Assembly: GCA_021014325.1 (NCBI GenBank)
Contig: CM037472.1
Coordinates: forward strand, 11,703,063 to 11,767,062
Reading direction: 5' to 3'
Length of the DNA stretch: 64,000 nt
Source of the DNA: Plazaster borealis
Lineage: Eukaryota > Echinodermata > Asteroidea > Forcipulatida > Labidiasteridae
The notes beneath the pieces were generated by a model. The model had not been told where the DNA came from and ran no database searches. It saw only the letters and a program-made list of their open reading frames with translations. Below are positions 34,684-47,690 of this stretch, piece after piece (the first letter of the stretch is position 1; each line of letters starts with the position of its first letter). The position numbers were made by a program, and so were the translations under genes.

Positions 34684-36232
34684 TATGGTTGGTGAGTTTA
34701 TGTCCTAGCTTTAATTGTGCAAAACATTCGGCCTGTGATAACGGTATACCGCGATGGTTCTTATGGCGCTTGCATTTGGCAGATGCAGGTTGATATGAGG
34801 TAAAGACAGTTTGTTGCCCCCTTTACTGATAAAGACCTTCCAGTCAACAGTTTGATTAAAATCGGGTAACGTTCAATCAACAAGAAAATACTCAGAACTA
34901 TGACACTGTGTGTCATGATTTAGCCTATAAGCCTATAGTGTTCTATAGAGTCATTCATGTACCATGACACTGACCCAGTGAAAGGGTGAAGGTGTTTTTT
35001 TTTTAACTTAGTAGGAACTCATAATAAATTATTACCTTGATTTTTCAGAAACCCCCCCCCTCACAATTGCAACTTTTCGACCACAGAGAAAGGACTTTGT
35101 GGTTCGAGGTCTAGCAATCAGTCACGGTACGCCATATGTTAAAAACATTTAAGATGAGGTGACTTAATTTCAAATATGGCCAAAAAGGTCGAGCTATGTC
35201 GGAAAAATTATGCTGTCCGAAGTGGATTCGGAGATGTCGCATTCAAGTTCACACTGTATTGGGGTCAGTCGATTGTTATTATATCAGTCAGAACAAAAGT
35301 TCAGAAAACTAACTTGAGCAATACCTTTTAATATCCAAACCACGTCTTAATGTTGCTTCATCTTCAAGACAAGCCATTGTCTCCTCTCAACACACAACAC
35401 GTGGACTGTTTGGTGATTAGGGAATTCTACCAATGAGGGGCAAATAGATTAGATTGGAAGACACTGACACTGAAGTGGAAATACTCTGTGTATATCTCGT
35501 CTTAATGCTTGACTTATTGTTGTCTTCCACGTGTCACAAACTCTTCACAGTAAAACAAGGCTGAAGACAACCCCATCAACTCGTCTAGGAGTTGTGAAGG
35601 GGGGTTGTGATCATGTATGCGCTGCTGCTCCATGTCCAATGAAAGAAAATTCTACAATATGAAAATGACAATCCAAGCTGATATCGGCAAATGATCTATG
35701 CATTTATCCTCACTAATCCAAGCCCCACAACTGTTCCTCGGCTTTCATGAGTCCGGGCTCCCATGGCGAGCTGCCGGAGCCTGTCACTTTGGGCCCGGGG
35801 TCTTCTTCTACCGAAGCCTCGGCATACTTGTCCTCTTTAATTTAGTTGTCACAATCGCAAATCGTTCTTTTGTGGTAGGTACAATGGCCCAGCCACCTGC
35901 ACCGCTCTATTTTGTCCATTCCTTATTGTTTCCCTAAAGTGGAGACGATCTACGCGTAAAACGGGGGCCAAAACAGACCCAGCGGGAGGCCCCGGGATAT
36001 GATCACGTCTCAAAGATTGGTTTTTCTTCTTTTCTTGGGCGCTGTACAATACTAAACGGCGAGAGAAAAAATGTAAACAAATTACCGGATGGGTAAGAAT
36101 ATTTCTTTTTACGTGAATGTGATGAACGTTAGTTATAGGTACTGTACTCGAGGGTTTATTTAAATTGTGTAATAATTTCTTTTTAAACAATTTCATCGGG
36201 ATTTAATGTTACATGTTGGTTCTAGGATAGCA
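34684..36232. other. Intergenic DNA with a GC-richer island at 35690-36010
   Basis: No gene recognised. A poly-T run (about 34998) and a poly-C run (about 35051) occur. The island is described separately. Confidence 0.5.
35690..36010. promoter_or_regulatory. Candidate conserved non-coding element
   Basis: A non-repetitive, GC-richer block with SOX-type ACAATGG and CATTCCTTATTGTTTCC-like stretches, a TTTAATTTAG homeodomain-type site and GATCTACGCG. Frames on both strands (35698-35937 plus, 35849-36196 minus) overlap without a domain. It resembles a developmental enhancer in texture, but this is an inference. Confidence 0.25.
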
Positions 36233-36488
36233 TTAAAGGCAGTGGACACTAGTGGTAATTACTCAAAATAATTATTGGCATAAAACCTTACTTGGTAACG
36301 AGTAATTGGGAGCTGTTGATAGTATAAAACATTGTGAAAAACGGCTCCCTCTGAAGTAACGTAGTTTTCGAGAAAGAAGTAATTTTCCACGAATTTGATT
36401 TCAAGACCTCGGAATTAGATTTTGAGGTCTCGAAATCAAGTGAGAAGACTGGTCTTTGACAATTACCAATAGTGTCCAGTGTCTTTAA
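36233..36488. mobile_element. MITE family A, copy 1 (variant core)
   Basis: Ends TTAAAGGCAGTGGACACTAG and, inverted, CCAATAGTGTCCAGTGTCTT. Shares GAGCTGTTGATAGTATAAAACA and CTCCCTCTGAAGTAACGTAG with the other family copies. Its core is a different inverted pair, GATTTCAAGACCTCGGAATT against TGAGGTCTCGAAATC. Non-coding. Confidence 0.85.
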
Positions 36489-36809
36489 GACCATGGCGGT
36501 TATATTTTAGACCGTGCTGTGAAAACATTTTTGATAACAATCAAAAGCATTTCGAGATGAAAGTAAACACGTTTTTAAAGTCGTGAAGAAACAGTCTAAT
36601 TACAATGTATGAAATGTTTATCACTAAGCAAATTAAACAAATATGCGTTTATTCACGGAGAAAAAAAATCATTCAAAAGAAAATAAACCGTAAATAGAGG
36701 TGTTGGCTTATCAAGACGGTCGTAAACACAAACAGCTGAACCATAACATCAAAACAATTAAGACAGTGGTAAAACAATGAAGTCATTTAAATTAGAGCTA
36801 TTTATGGCC

Positions 36810-37190
36810 TTAAAGGTATCGTACACATTTGGTAATGACTCAAAACAAATATTCAATTAGCATAAACACTTACTTGGTAACAAGCAACGGAGAGCTGTTG
36901 ATAGTATAAAACATTGTAGGAAACGACTCCCTCTGAAGTAATGTAGTGTTTGAGAAAGAGGTAATTTCTCACTAAAATAATAAAAACTTCTTGAAAGAAG
37001 TTTTTATTCCTATCTGAAAGCACACAAATTTGTACAACAAGGGTGTTTTTTCTTTCATCATTTTCTTGCAACTTCGATGACCAATTGAGCCCAAATAATT
37101 TCACAGGCTTGTTATTTTATGCATATGTTGGGATACACCAAGTGAGAACACTGGTCTTTGACAATTTCCAAACGTGTTCAGTGCCTTTAA
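36810..37190. mobile_element. MITE family A, copy 2
   Basis: About 381 bp. Ends TTAAAGGTATCGTACACATT and, inverted, AAACGTGTTCAGTGCCTTTA. The centre is an inverted AAAACTTCTTGAAAGAAGTTTT. The minus-strand open frame inside is shared with other copies and is a by-product of the repeat. Confidence 0.92.
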
Positions 37191-37658
37191 AAGAACGGTA
37201 ACAAGACATATTTTGTTCTCATTTCATGTTATCGAAACGAAAACGGATGTGATTTCCCGAATGAATCTACCACTGGACAATGGTTATAAACGTGTATAGT
37301 ATTTATAATGTGTGAAATTTATCGCCCGTGGCCTTTGTACAAGCCGTTGAATGGGGTTTCCCACTGAGAGCAGGGTCTTTGTGGTACACCATATCTGGTT
37401 ATGGAGTATTAACGGTCAACACTCTAATATAACGAGCTGTGGTTAGGGTGGGTAGAGAATGAGGCCCTGAATAGGTGAGAGTCCAAACCCTTGAGTCAAT
37501 CCGTGAGTCTTGACTGAAAGAGAATGTGTCAAATGGTCAGTTTGATGAGCAATAATTTTTCTTAAGTACCTTAAACGTTAAAGGTACGCTCACAAAATGA
37601 AACCAAATACTTAATAACAGTGATTTTTGTTATATTTTATTTGTTGTCAATTTAGGGT
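37191..37658. other. Spacer between two MITE copies
   Basis: Unique AT-rich DNA without gene, RNA or repeat signals that I could recognise. Confidence 0.5.
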
Positions 37659-38029
37659 TTAAAGGTATCGTATACGTTTGGTAATGACTCAAAACAAATA
37701 TTAGCATAAAAACTTACTTGGTAACAAGCAACGGAGAGCTGTTGATAGTATAACACATTGTCGAAAACGACTCCCTCTGAAGTAACTTAGTTTTTGAGAG
37801 ACAGGTAGTTTCTCACTAAAATAATAAAAACTTCTTGCAAGAAGTTTTTATTCCTATCTGAAAGCACACAAATTTGTACAACAAGGGTGTTTTTTCTTTC
37901 GTCATTTTCTTGCAACTTCGATGACCAATTGAGCCCAAATTTCCACAGGCTTGTTATTTTATGCATTTGGGATACACCAAGTGAGAACACTGGTCTTTGA
38001 CAATTTCCAAACGTGTTCAGTGCCTTTAA
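37659..38029. mobile_element. MITE family A, copy 3
   Basis: About 371 bp, same orientation as copy 2 and very similar to it, including the AAAACTTCTTGCAAGAAGTTTT centre. Copies 2 and 3 lie about 470 bp apart. Confidence 0.92.
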
Positions 38030-41000
38030 TCTTATTCTTTTTAATATGATCATTAAACAAGATAATTTGATTTTAAACATTGTTAAATTTTGCAATCAGC
38101 TCTTTCAAGCTTAAATAATAGCCTATGGCTTAAAAAGTAAGGGCTGGAATGATAAATCTTTCCAAACTTTGCGTAAATGTTCGTATATTCTTGTGTATTA
38201 CTCTGTATCTGTTTGATGACTAATACAACCATGTGCACATAATAATAAAAATGCATCACGCATTAACTTTGAACCAACCCATGAAAGTTGAGTCACTAGG
38301 TGAGGAGAGTTTCATACAGAGTTGATGATAAACAAACGCAGATTCACAAAACAACGACCTCCTCTAAGCAAATGAAAACTCATTATTGATAGTATTGTTT
38401 TGCGTATTGTTTGTATTACGTCTTTCCCCTCAAGGTCGATTCCTTACCAAAATATGTCCGCTTGCTCTGCTCAAAATGGGACACTAAATTTGTCTTAATG
38501 CAACATGACTGGTTTGATCCGATATAGGCTCTTCCTTTTATGTCTGATTCATTATTTGATGGTATAAACTCTAGGCTGTTGATGGTCGTTTGGCAATTAA
38601 AACATAACATCATTATTCAACAAGATTTGTCCAAGTCTATCAGATGTTATTTAAGAAGAAATCGCCTTTTTCCACTGCTATTATCTCATGCAGTGGATTA
38701 ACCGGGAATTAGAGGAACCGGTACCACCTCGAAACCCTCCCCCACCCACTTGATGTCCTCCACCCATCTCTTGACCCATTGAATCCCATAAAGGAACAAA
38801 CCTCGGTGACATAAAGGAGACACACGGGAAACTTTTGACATACAAAAATCTGTCTGGAAATATTAGTTTTGTTCGGTGCCATAAGCAACGCTGTAATATA
38901 ACCTTCAAACATGTAATAACATACAGTACAAATGCAACTCCCCCTGTTCAAATTTTAAGCTTAGATTTGAATGGTAAGATTTGTGAGGGTTTAATAACAT
39001 CAACCTTGTGAAAATGTTGCTACTATAAACTAGTGAAAACAAATTAATGGACTGGAATACAGATTAGTAAAAAAAGAAGAAGATAAAGTCACAGACATGT
39101 ATTACAGAATCACATTGTCAACCTGCTAATGTAAATTCAATGTTGTTTATGATTTAGAATGCTTTTAATCCAAAGAAGTCTGACACTGCCGAGATCACAT
39201 CAAGTATAAATATATCGCTTTCAAGATGTCGTCAGTTCGGCGTTACGGGAATGTGAAAAAAATACTTAAATTTAAAACTTATCTCACACTTGGTTACATA
39301 GGTACAATAGCTCAGTGGGGGAACCCAGTAGCAAGTCCGTCAAGCAGATAAACTTGAAACCCCTTGTACTGTATAGACATAGGCCGTTTATATACCCGTT
39401 GATTGAACTAACCACACCTGTCTCTCTGATAACATCTCACCTGTTGCTACATGCCATTGAACTAATCAAAGATGACCCGAAAATGAGGTCACTCAAATCA
39501 TAATACTGGTAGGACGCCATAACTTATTCAAATTTATCATCCGTTGTAGACATTGACCTACACGCATGATAACTGTTAAATTCAATAAACTTGCTTTCTG
39601 GAGATTTTACAAAATCTTTACATTTTTAGGCGGGTTAACCGGAGTGCTGTAGAGACCGTCGTTGACGAGTTATTGTTTCACGTATAGTGTTGACAACTTT
39701 ATAATGGTTGTAGATCACGCAAATCAATCTGAGTAATTGACTCTTTTTAACAAAAGAAAGAACTCTTCGTGTACAGAATCGAACGGCCTGTGTCGATATT
39801 GTGTGTTCGGACAATTCCTCCTTAACCCATATCAAACTGCAGACAAAGATTGCAGAGAGCAAATACCACCACAGATTGTGCCTGGACAAAATTCTCATGA
39901 CTATGGCGGCCTGGCGTTCACCAGGTAGATCGGAGATTAGTGATGCTATCTACCGTAGACGAATCGAAACACGTGATTCTCATTGGTTTAGTTGTCGTCA
40001 TTACAATACACAGCACGCAGCTGTGTCATTCGTGCACAACCAATATTTGTAGTAGGTTCGTATACCAAGCTTTGGGTGTTTGACTTTGATCTTGCATCTA
40101 ATCAATTAGGTATACATGTAATAGGGGATTGATTATCAATACTCCCTCAGTATTTGCTATCTTGGCGATGAGAGTCTACGTGCAAGGTGGAGCCATTTAG
40201 GAGTCTATGATAAATTAAGTTTCATATGTCAATTGATTATCAAATTCCAACCTGTGGATCTTGCAAAGCAAACCACGCGTATCAAACCTTGGTCATTACC
40301 CACTGATAAAATATACAGAAACTAAATTTAGAAATTCAGATAAAAAGAAATTAAAAGAAATCCCTCAATATGGCTTTATTGCGTTATACTTCTTATATTT
40401 ACTCTGTGTCAGGAGAGTTTCATAAGTCTGACCGTTTACATATTTGAGGTGGAAATGGCGGTTTCATGAAGTAATTGGTTGTGAAAGCATTGGTTTTCAG
40501 ATGATATTTCATCATGTTTTAGCGAGTTCATTGGCAACTATTTCAAACCACATCTACAGATAATACATGCATCTCTCGTGTGTTTTAACACAAAGAACGG
40601 CTCAATGGTCCACATGTACCATGGACCCTCATTGGCGTATAACCAGCCATTTTCATTGAGGGGGTGGAGGGGGGGGGGGTGCAAAGACATAATTCAGGGG
40701 GATATTTAATGTATTGAACCATTCATTTGTGAATGTTTTTCGATCTCTTTTGGGGGGTAAGAGGGGCGGGGAGCGAAAAAAAATTCCCAAACAGGTTTGC
40801 TATTACTACCTTAATTTGTTATGACTTTGTTTTCCATCGGAATGCGGATGTTGGAAATAAATGTAAATAAACAAAAAGGTAAAAAAAAACGTTTGGGGAA
40901 AAATATTTTTTCGCTGGCCGGGAGGGGGCAAGGGTTATGAACTACCACCCATCCCCCCCATCTGATTACGCCACTAGACCGCCTTCACGATTGCATGAGT

Positions 41001-41472
41001 GTTCATAACGTGCACAATGTTCCCAATTTCCTAATTAAAAACCACTTTGAAATATGCACTGTCTTTAATATTATGATTCATTTGTAAAACTCAATTTTCA
41101 TTGCATATATTATTTCTGGTACTGACGAATGACACACAGTTCGTTCTCCAAACGGTGGAAAAACAATTCATGCCCAAACCCACTGGTTTACACAATGTCC
41201 ATTGTTTTAAAAGAATGACAAACGTATTGCACTTATGTCTATAATTGCTATCTCAAGATTCAGGCAGAGGGCCCACATGCTTGTAACGATGTCCCCTCTT
41301 TTTTGCCCGTGAAGTGGTTTTACAAAATGTGATATTTTGTATTAAACAAAATTAATTTATAAGTTTTAAATTAATGTTAACAATGTTTGAGGCTTCTGAT
41401 GGCAAGATCCTTGCTAAAGTAAGTTTGATTTGTTATTCAAATTCACCCAAAGAGCTGTCCCACTATCTACTT
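38030..41472. other. Intergenic DNA, no gene seen
   Basis: AT-rich, with poly-G/C runs near 40668 and 40945. The frames at 38681-38951 and 39315-40052 have no domain and no convincing splice context. Confidence 0.5.
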
Positions 41473-41869
41473 TTAAAGGGATTGTAAACGTTTGGTAATT
41501 GGAACCCACTGTTCGTTTCAATCCTACATAGTTGTAGATATATACCTTAAAACTAACCTGTGAAAATTTCATTTCAAAAGGTGGTAGCGTTTTTGAGATA
41601 TTGCCAAAAATCTGGAGTGGTTATGTCCACGCAGGAAGAATAATCTGCAGTTAGAATATACAATCTGAGAAACGTTACTGCAGTAACGCTTCTCAGATTC
41701 AATCTTTTTGGGATAAAAAGTGATATCTTTTTTTAGTAACCGCAGTAGTTCGAAGTGAAAAATTTCTCAAAATGCATTATACTATCCAAAGCTGCTGTAC
41801 TTCTTACCAAGTAAGTTTTTATTGCCATTAATTTTCAGAGTCATTACCAAACGTATACAGACCCTTTAA
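41473..41869. mobile_element. MITE family A, diverged copy 7
   Basis: Ends TTAAAGGGATTGTAAACGTT and, inverted, AAACGTATACAGACCCTTTA. The centre is an inverted GAGAAACGTTACTGCAGTAAC / GTTACTGCAGTAACGCTTCTC. Only the ends and the TACCAAGTAAGTTTTTA region resemble the other copies. Confidence 0.75.
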
Positions 41870-42148
41870 ATACATCACAAACTCAATTGTTTGATTTTCT
41901 TCAGTACAATTTTGATGATAATATGAAGTGAATTGAAGAGCATTTGAAAGTTTACCAGAGTGTTCTTCAATGTTTTGTTTCAAAGGGATGGAGGTAATTT
42001 TATTGCACTGTACTCGTTATAAGGCAAAAGTTTGTACTTCTTGTTTTGTATGGTTAGTGTTAGGGCCTGCTGTCTGTACAGTGTGTACACACTTTTAAAT
42101 CATTTTATTGGCAATAAATGGGGGGCTATTTTTCACTGTCCCACTTCA

Positions 42149-42191
42149 GAAGGCTTCAGAAGGACTCTCCACACGATATACCATTGATTGG
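42149..42191 (+). other. Weak exon-like segment
   Basis: A pyrimidine-rich acceptor (CTATTTTTCACTGTCCCACTTCAG) and a GTAAGTG donor bracket about 43 bases in which two frames are open. No family match, and no partner exon was found. This could be chance. Confidence 0.12.
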
Positions 42192-42726
42192 TAAGTGTCT
42201 TTATTATGGTGCAGATACACAATGTTTTCTGTCAGAGGGTCCTCCGCTGTATTTGCAAATCGTCCTGTCACTCCGCTCATCCCGCGCAACACAATACCAA
42301 CCCAAGTATCAAGAACACAGATGAAGTACACTTGTCCGATGTGCAGATTGTTTTCAAGTCTCAACAATTCAGAGATAAATGGTGTGTTCAAACTTCAAAG
42401 TACCATCGCATATCATATTTTCTGAAGATTTTGAGTCAACATTGGTGTACATTTACTGGTGCCGGACTGGGGGTCACGTACAGTGTTGCCATGTTTGGGC
42501 AGGCTTAATAAAGAACGTTTTGACTCCAAAAAGTAACAAGACAGATAATGTAAAGTACAAACTCATATCAAAATCATAGAAAATTTATGTACACAAGCTT
42601 GTACCCAGGGGTAGTGTGATTATCAAGGTGTAGCCATTTCAATAAGTGTATATCCTGTATACCAACTGACAATGATAGTTCTAATTTTATAATATAAAAA
42701 GGAACCAATCTAATTGCTTTCCCTCC

Positions 42727-42860
42727 AGGGGAAAATTTCATAGAGCTGCTTAAGCAGAAAATATTGCTCAACAATTGTCTGCTAAGCAAAAATGAGCATG
42801 ATATCCAGTTACAAATGGTACACGTGACATGCTATTTTGGCTGGTAGCCTTATTATTATT
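42727..42860. repeat. Repeat family D, partial copy
   Basis: Contains AATTTCATAGAGCTGCTTAA, then CTGCTAAGCAAAAATGAGCA and TTTTGGCTGGTAGCCTTAT, phrases shared with 50916-51074 and 54692-54838. A low-copy interspersed repeat of unknown class, with partial inverted symmetry. Confidence 0.6.
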
Positions 42861-43106
42861 AGCACAATTTTGTTGGGCCTAGATTGCTGCATGAACACAA
42901 GCCTGCATTAGGGGTATGCCTTTATCAAGATTTAACTGAGTGGCATGGGACAGTAGCAAGTTGGAAGAACAATGACAAAAGTCTAAAGGTAAATCAACAT
43001 GGGTCTCTTCTATGAACTCTCGGTTTCTGACCTTTTGCAATAAAACCAAGAAACAAAACAAGTGTTTTAACCTATTCCTAGCACAAAGCTTAAAGGAATG
43101 GTACAA

Positions 43107-44985
43107 AGTTGGATTTCCAACAGTTACTTTGTACTAGTAAGTGGTACTACTGCAGGTAGGTCGTGTTACTTTATTGCATCGCCTATTCTGTCTTAAAGGG
43201 ATTGAAGAATTTTACCTTTGTAAAGAATTGACCAACAAATACATAAATTGCTTTTAATGTACAATTTAATCAGGTTCGAGTTCATTTTATCCAGTGCAAT
43301 AAAACTCAAATCTCCAAGAAAATGATGAGTGAAATATGTACTAATGGCAGATTTACACAAGTCAGTCATATCATGTGGCCTCTCTGCAGCCTTGATATCG
43401 TTGTGTTGGCGCAACAAGGTCATATCTCATAAAATAGCGTTTATTATGTCACGTGCAAATTTTAGAATGTCAAAGGTCATATCTCGCATAAATTAACCCG
43501 GATGTAATCACAAAGTCAATGGATGCTAAGATATGATGTTGTTGCATGGAGTGTTTTTGCGAGAGATACGACTTTGTTGCAGAATTGAGTTATGAACTTG
43601 TTGCACTGACACCACAATATTAGTATGAGCACTTGTTATGGAAATAAATAAAAAGAAAAAACAACTTACATGGTCTTTAATACCTTCATCTGTGAGGAGT
43701 GACTTGATTGCCTTGGCGATAGAGGAAACTTTGGCATCAGGTCCCGCTCTGTAATATATGAAAATATTAGCAAATTAATGGCACTATAGAAGAAAGAGCC
43801 AATGAAGATGAAGGGCACTGAAACCTGGCTCCAGTCACCATGGCTACATAATACAGAGAGACACCATGAAAAACAAAACAGAAATATGGAATAAGTTCTT
43901 TTGTTATATCTTATGTTTCATTAACTTGTAATCTTTGATGAAAATGAACTATGTAGTGTTAAATACTACATGTAAGTATGTTAAATACTAAGTATGTATT
44001 TGAATTTGTGTATTTACTTTGTTTTTATATATTGTGCATTTTGTATTATTTGCTTAAATAATACTGAACTTAACTTTTGCAATTATTGTCTTTATCTGTT
44101 CATAAGACGCTCCATGCAAAAACCTGACAACTTCCTGCTCCTTTAATTGTTCAAAAGGATGACCATGAAAGCCTTCAACGCCTAATAAGGGCCAGTTATG
44201 GCCTTTAGTATACAAGTATTTCTCAACAAAAAGAGATTAGATATCACTTCCCATTGATATCAATGCTGGTGAGTGGTTGTCTTCACTTTTAATGCCATTT
44301 CACTATTTCCCTGGAGTGCCTGATTTGTGTATGGGTCATCACATATGAAACACCACTAAAAGGTGAACATGTGATTGGAGTTGGTGTACACAACAATTAG
44401 GAAACCTACAATCCAATGGCTGGATCTAAACAATGTCAGAAAATGTTGTTAAAATTCAATGAAAAACATGGTTGTCTTAGAAATTGGTGAAACTAAGAGC
44501 CATTGATAGAATAGTATTGTTTGACAAGCACTTCTGTTTTGCCAACCCCCCTCCACATGTTTGCTGCTCCTTGTTTTCACTCACTTTCATGTATATCCAA
44601 TTTCATCGTAATTTACCATTAATCGTTTTCTTTTATTGTACTTGTTCCAACTAGAGTGTTCCAACTAGAGTGTGCTTCGATGTGGAAATAAAGTAAAATT
44701 AATATCTGGACACACATAGTGCACATTTACAGTCTTGCATTGAGAAGATTTTTACACAATCCTACCCCCATGAAAAGACAGTGAAATTTCTGTTCACCTT
44801 TGCTGCATTGTAGTATGAGTTGAAAATCTTGTTACTGAATTAATTGATTAAGTTTTTTTGGCTTTGAGTGAGCACACAGAGGAATCCATTGATGGCCATG
44901 GTTCCTGAAAAGCAATTACCCAACCACTTATTTATTGATGGTGTAACATACCAACTTATCATGGTTCTACATTATCCACACCATT
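43107..44985. other. Intergenic or intronic DNA with one exon-like segment
   Basis: AT-rich. Apart from the minus-strand exon candidate at 43670-43748, no gene, RNA or repeat was recognised. Confidence 0.4.
43670..43748 (-). CDS. Candidate internal exon of an unidentified minus-strand gene
   Basis: A 79-nt segment between an acceptor ATATATTACAG and a donor CAT|GTAAGT on the minus strand. After one leading base it reads 26 open codons, AGPDAKVSSIAKAIKSLLTD followed by EGIKDH, ending in phase 0. The Lys/Ser/Ala/Ile/Leu pattern looks like an amphipathic helix and the composition is protein-like. A second frame is also open, so chance is not excluded. I do not recognise the family. The neighbouring exons were not found; a possible upstream non-coding exon ends CAGTAG|GTAAGG near 45359. 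Confidence 0.35.
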
Positions 44986-45137
44986 GGCCTGGAATTGCAC
45001 GGAGGCCATGGTCTCTGTTGTCCCAGGTCTTGGCCCCCCTTCATAAGTTTCCCTCAGAATTTAAGATTTTCCAATGGAAGTGCCCTTTGCAAAATGAAAA
45101 TGGCATTGCCCTCTCACAGATGAAGTTCCAGGGCTTG
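44986..45137. repeat. Repeat family C, copy 1
   Basis: Starts GGCCTGGAATTGCACGGAGG and ends near TTCCAGGGCTTG. It shares CCAATGGAAGTGCCCTTTGC and AAAATGAAAATGGCATTGCC with copies at 56664 and 57299. The 136-codon frame over this region (44868-45278) is a by-product of the repeat. Confidence 0.85.
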
Positions 45138-45761
45138 ATTTCACCAAGCACTAAGATTCATCTTAAGATGAGTTGTCAGTATTGCCATAATGATTTGCTT
45201 GTGACATCACACTTTGCTGAGCAATCAAGATTGGTACAGTTAAGATCCATCTTAATATCTGCCACAATGTATCCATAATAGTCCAATTACCATGATAAGT
45301 AAATGATCATGTACAGATGTACCACATGCTATAATATACAAACATATCAAAACATCCTTACCTACTGACTGTGCTCCAGAGCTTCATTAAGTTACTTCCT
45401 TACAAAGCTCATTCTTGGTGCAACACTGCAATGGTGGATCAGTTCCTCTGTCATGGATTCTCTCCAAACTTCTAAGAGGAAACTTTCTCCATCTAAAGCA
45501 CTTTGTATAAAAAAACACAAACAAGCATTTGAATTTTTTATAAATGAACTGCATGAAATGGGCTTACAAATTACTGAACAATTCATGCACACTTTCACAA
45601 GCTTGTCTGGGTTTCACAAAGAAATGTTTGTATAAATTTGTTGGAAAATGAAAAAAAGAACCATCAAATTGCTCATAACATTTAGGCATGCAAGATTAAA
45701 ATGGGTGTCTCAAAACTGCCCATGTCCAAATCAGGTAGTGAGAACACAAGTAACATGTCTT

Positions 45762-45938
45762 CAGGCCTGATGCTTCTCAGAGGCAATGGAGGCAATTGCC
45801 TTCATTGCCCCTGGCCATTGCCTTGGTGCTCCTTGAAATGGTCCAAGAGTAATTTACAATTTCCTCATAGAGGTGCCCTTGACAAAGGAGAAAACGCCTT
45901 GGTGCCCTTGCGCTTTCAAGAATGTAATATCAGGCCTG
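45762..45938. repeat. Repeat family C, diverged copy 2
   Basis: Bounded by CAGGCCTGATG and ATCAGGCCTG, with internal GGCCATTGCCTTGGTG and AGGTGCCCTTGACAAAGGAG. It is looser than the other copies, but the order of phrases and the inverted ends fit the family. Confidence 0.55.
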
Positions 45939-46420
45939 CTGTCTTTCTTACTTCTCTGAATTGGTGACAAAAGCCGCCATCCAAGTGCCTACTCCATTTA
46001 TTTTTTTAAGAAATCTAATCTAACAGTATTCAGCATTCTAATTAGTTTGATTCACCCATTTGTGATCTCATGACTGAAGTTGGCTCGTATGCTATACAGG
46101 GAATCTCATAATGGTGCATGTTAGAATAGCCAAAAGGTTTTTTAAGTACTTCAGTCTTTTAAATTTCAGAAAATGTATTCAGATAATGGGGTATTTGATA
46201 TTTGATGATAGGGTGATGCAGTGTTCACTATATAATTGCATAAAAACATAAATGTGTTTTCACCATATAGTAGTAAAATTAATATAAAATAAAAGTACAC
46301 CACAATGTCCATTAATATGAGATCTTGAAAGCAGTTTGAATGGATAAAACAGAAGCATTTATGAACCTGTGGCTGTCATAATAAAGTGAAATGGCTCAAC
46401 AACCTCAGGATCAATGGGCC

Positions 46421-46692
46421 CAAAATTGACAAGAGCAGGACTTGAACCTGCGACCTCCGGATTAACATGCTGTTGCTCTACCAACTGAGCTATCTAGCTC
46501 TAATGTTGGCGGTCTCCCTATTTTGTCAATATCTTTGTTATCTACAGACTGGCACCCCCGAACAAAGAAATTGACAGAAAAGGGAGACCAACAACATTAG
46601 GGCGAGATAGCTCAGTTGGTAGAGCACTGGCATGTTAATCCAGAGGTCGTAGGTTCAAGTCCTGCTCCAGTAAATTTGTCTTTGTTCAACCC
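46421..46692. mobile_element. Foldback element with two tRNA-Asn-like arms
   Basis: Two arms of about 120-130 bp in inverted orientation (46421-46541 and 46560-46692) around a short loop. Each arm contains a tRNA-like stretch: box A region TAGCTCAGTTGGTAGAGC, anticodon-loop-like ATGTTAA (GTT, Asn) and box B GGTTCAAGTCC. The 7-bp acceptor stem does not pair in either arm, so these are tRNA-derived repeats and not functional tRNA genes. A related element lies at 58644-58929. Confidence 0.75.
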
Positions 46693-47690
46693 AAAATTAT
46701 TTAAAATTTCCCCAGTCAGTTTCCCTTGTGGTTTATTACTTGATAATTGAGATATGATACCCAATGCATAAAACTTTGCATTATTTTATGCAAATTGTTT
46801 ATGAATCTCTAAGAAGAGGCAGTGTCCGCACTGACAACTGCAGCTGTGGCTGTTGCTCTGGCTGTTGCTATAAGGCTGTTGACTTAAGTCTTGATGTTCT
46901 GAACAGAAAACAGTGCTCGGTATTCTTCTGGAGCATGTGCAGTATACTGTTATCAACTTGCAGACTTAATTCACCATTAGTTCCTCTCAAAATCACAACC
47001 TCTTCCTTGATTACATTCTTGTCATTCTCGAGCTAGCTAGTTATCATACAGGCATTAAAACAAGCATTTAACACCATAGCTACTATGCATAAAATTACTG
47101 CCAACACCTGGAACTTATGAAGCAGTATAGAAAGACAAATCTTTAGGGTTATTGAGGGTTACTCTGGTCATCAAAACCCTACTACATGTACATACCTATA
47201 TTTTGAACACTCTGGTATTGATGGAATAAATCAGGGCATTAGCCTATAATAGGCTCACCATGTACGACGAGACTTGACGTTCTGCAACCCACCAATTCTC
47301 CCTCCAAAAGGTATTGCCAACACTATCGTAGACTGGTACCTTGTCTGTATTTTCATGGATACAGCCAGGATTTGGTGTTACTAATTCAATGGTGAGTTTA
47401 CGCTGTACGCACACTCACTCCCTCATTGAAATTATGTTAGTTGGTATGCACTAAACCATACAGCACTGTGAGACACAAATGAAAGGCCAATGATACATTG
47501 CCAAAGAGTTTGGTGCTGAGGGGCAGGTACCTGGCAGACTTCTTGAGCCAACACCACACCCATATCTCTAAAAATATCATACTGTTCTATATAAATCATG
47601 ATAGTATCATGATATGTAGTGCCAGAGCGCCAAAAAGATAGAAGGATTACAATGCCAATAGGCCTATATACTAGTGTAATCCATAATTTA
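46693..47690. other. Intergenic DNA, no gene seen
   Basis: No domain-bearing frame or repeat recognised. The frame at 46764-47036 has a Cys-rich patch but no family signature or splice context. Confidence 0.45.

Noticed and set aside
44868..45278. 136-codon plus-strand open frame
   Set aside because: Most of it is a copy of an interspersed repeat also present at 56664 and 57299, so the frame is not a gene.
46602..46675. Functional tRNA-Asn gene
   Set aside because: D and T arms and boxes A and B are present, but the 7-bp acceptor stem does not pair and the sequence lies in an inverted repeat, so it is tRNA-derived.
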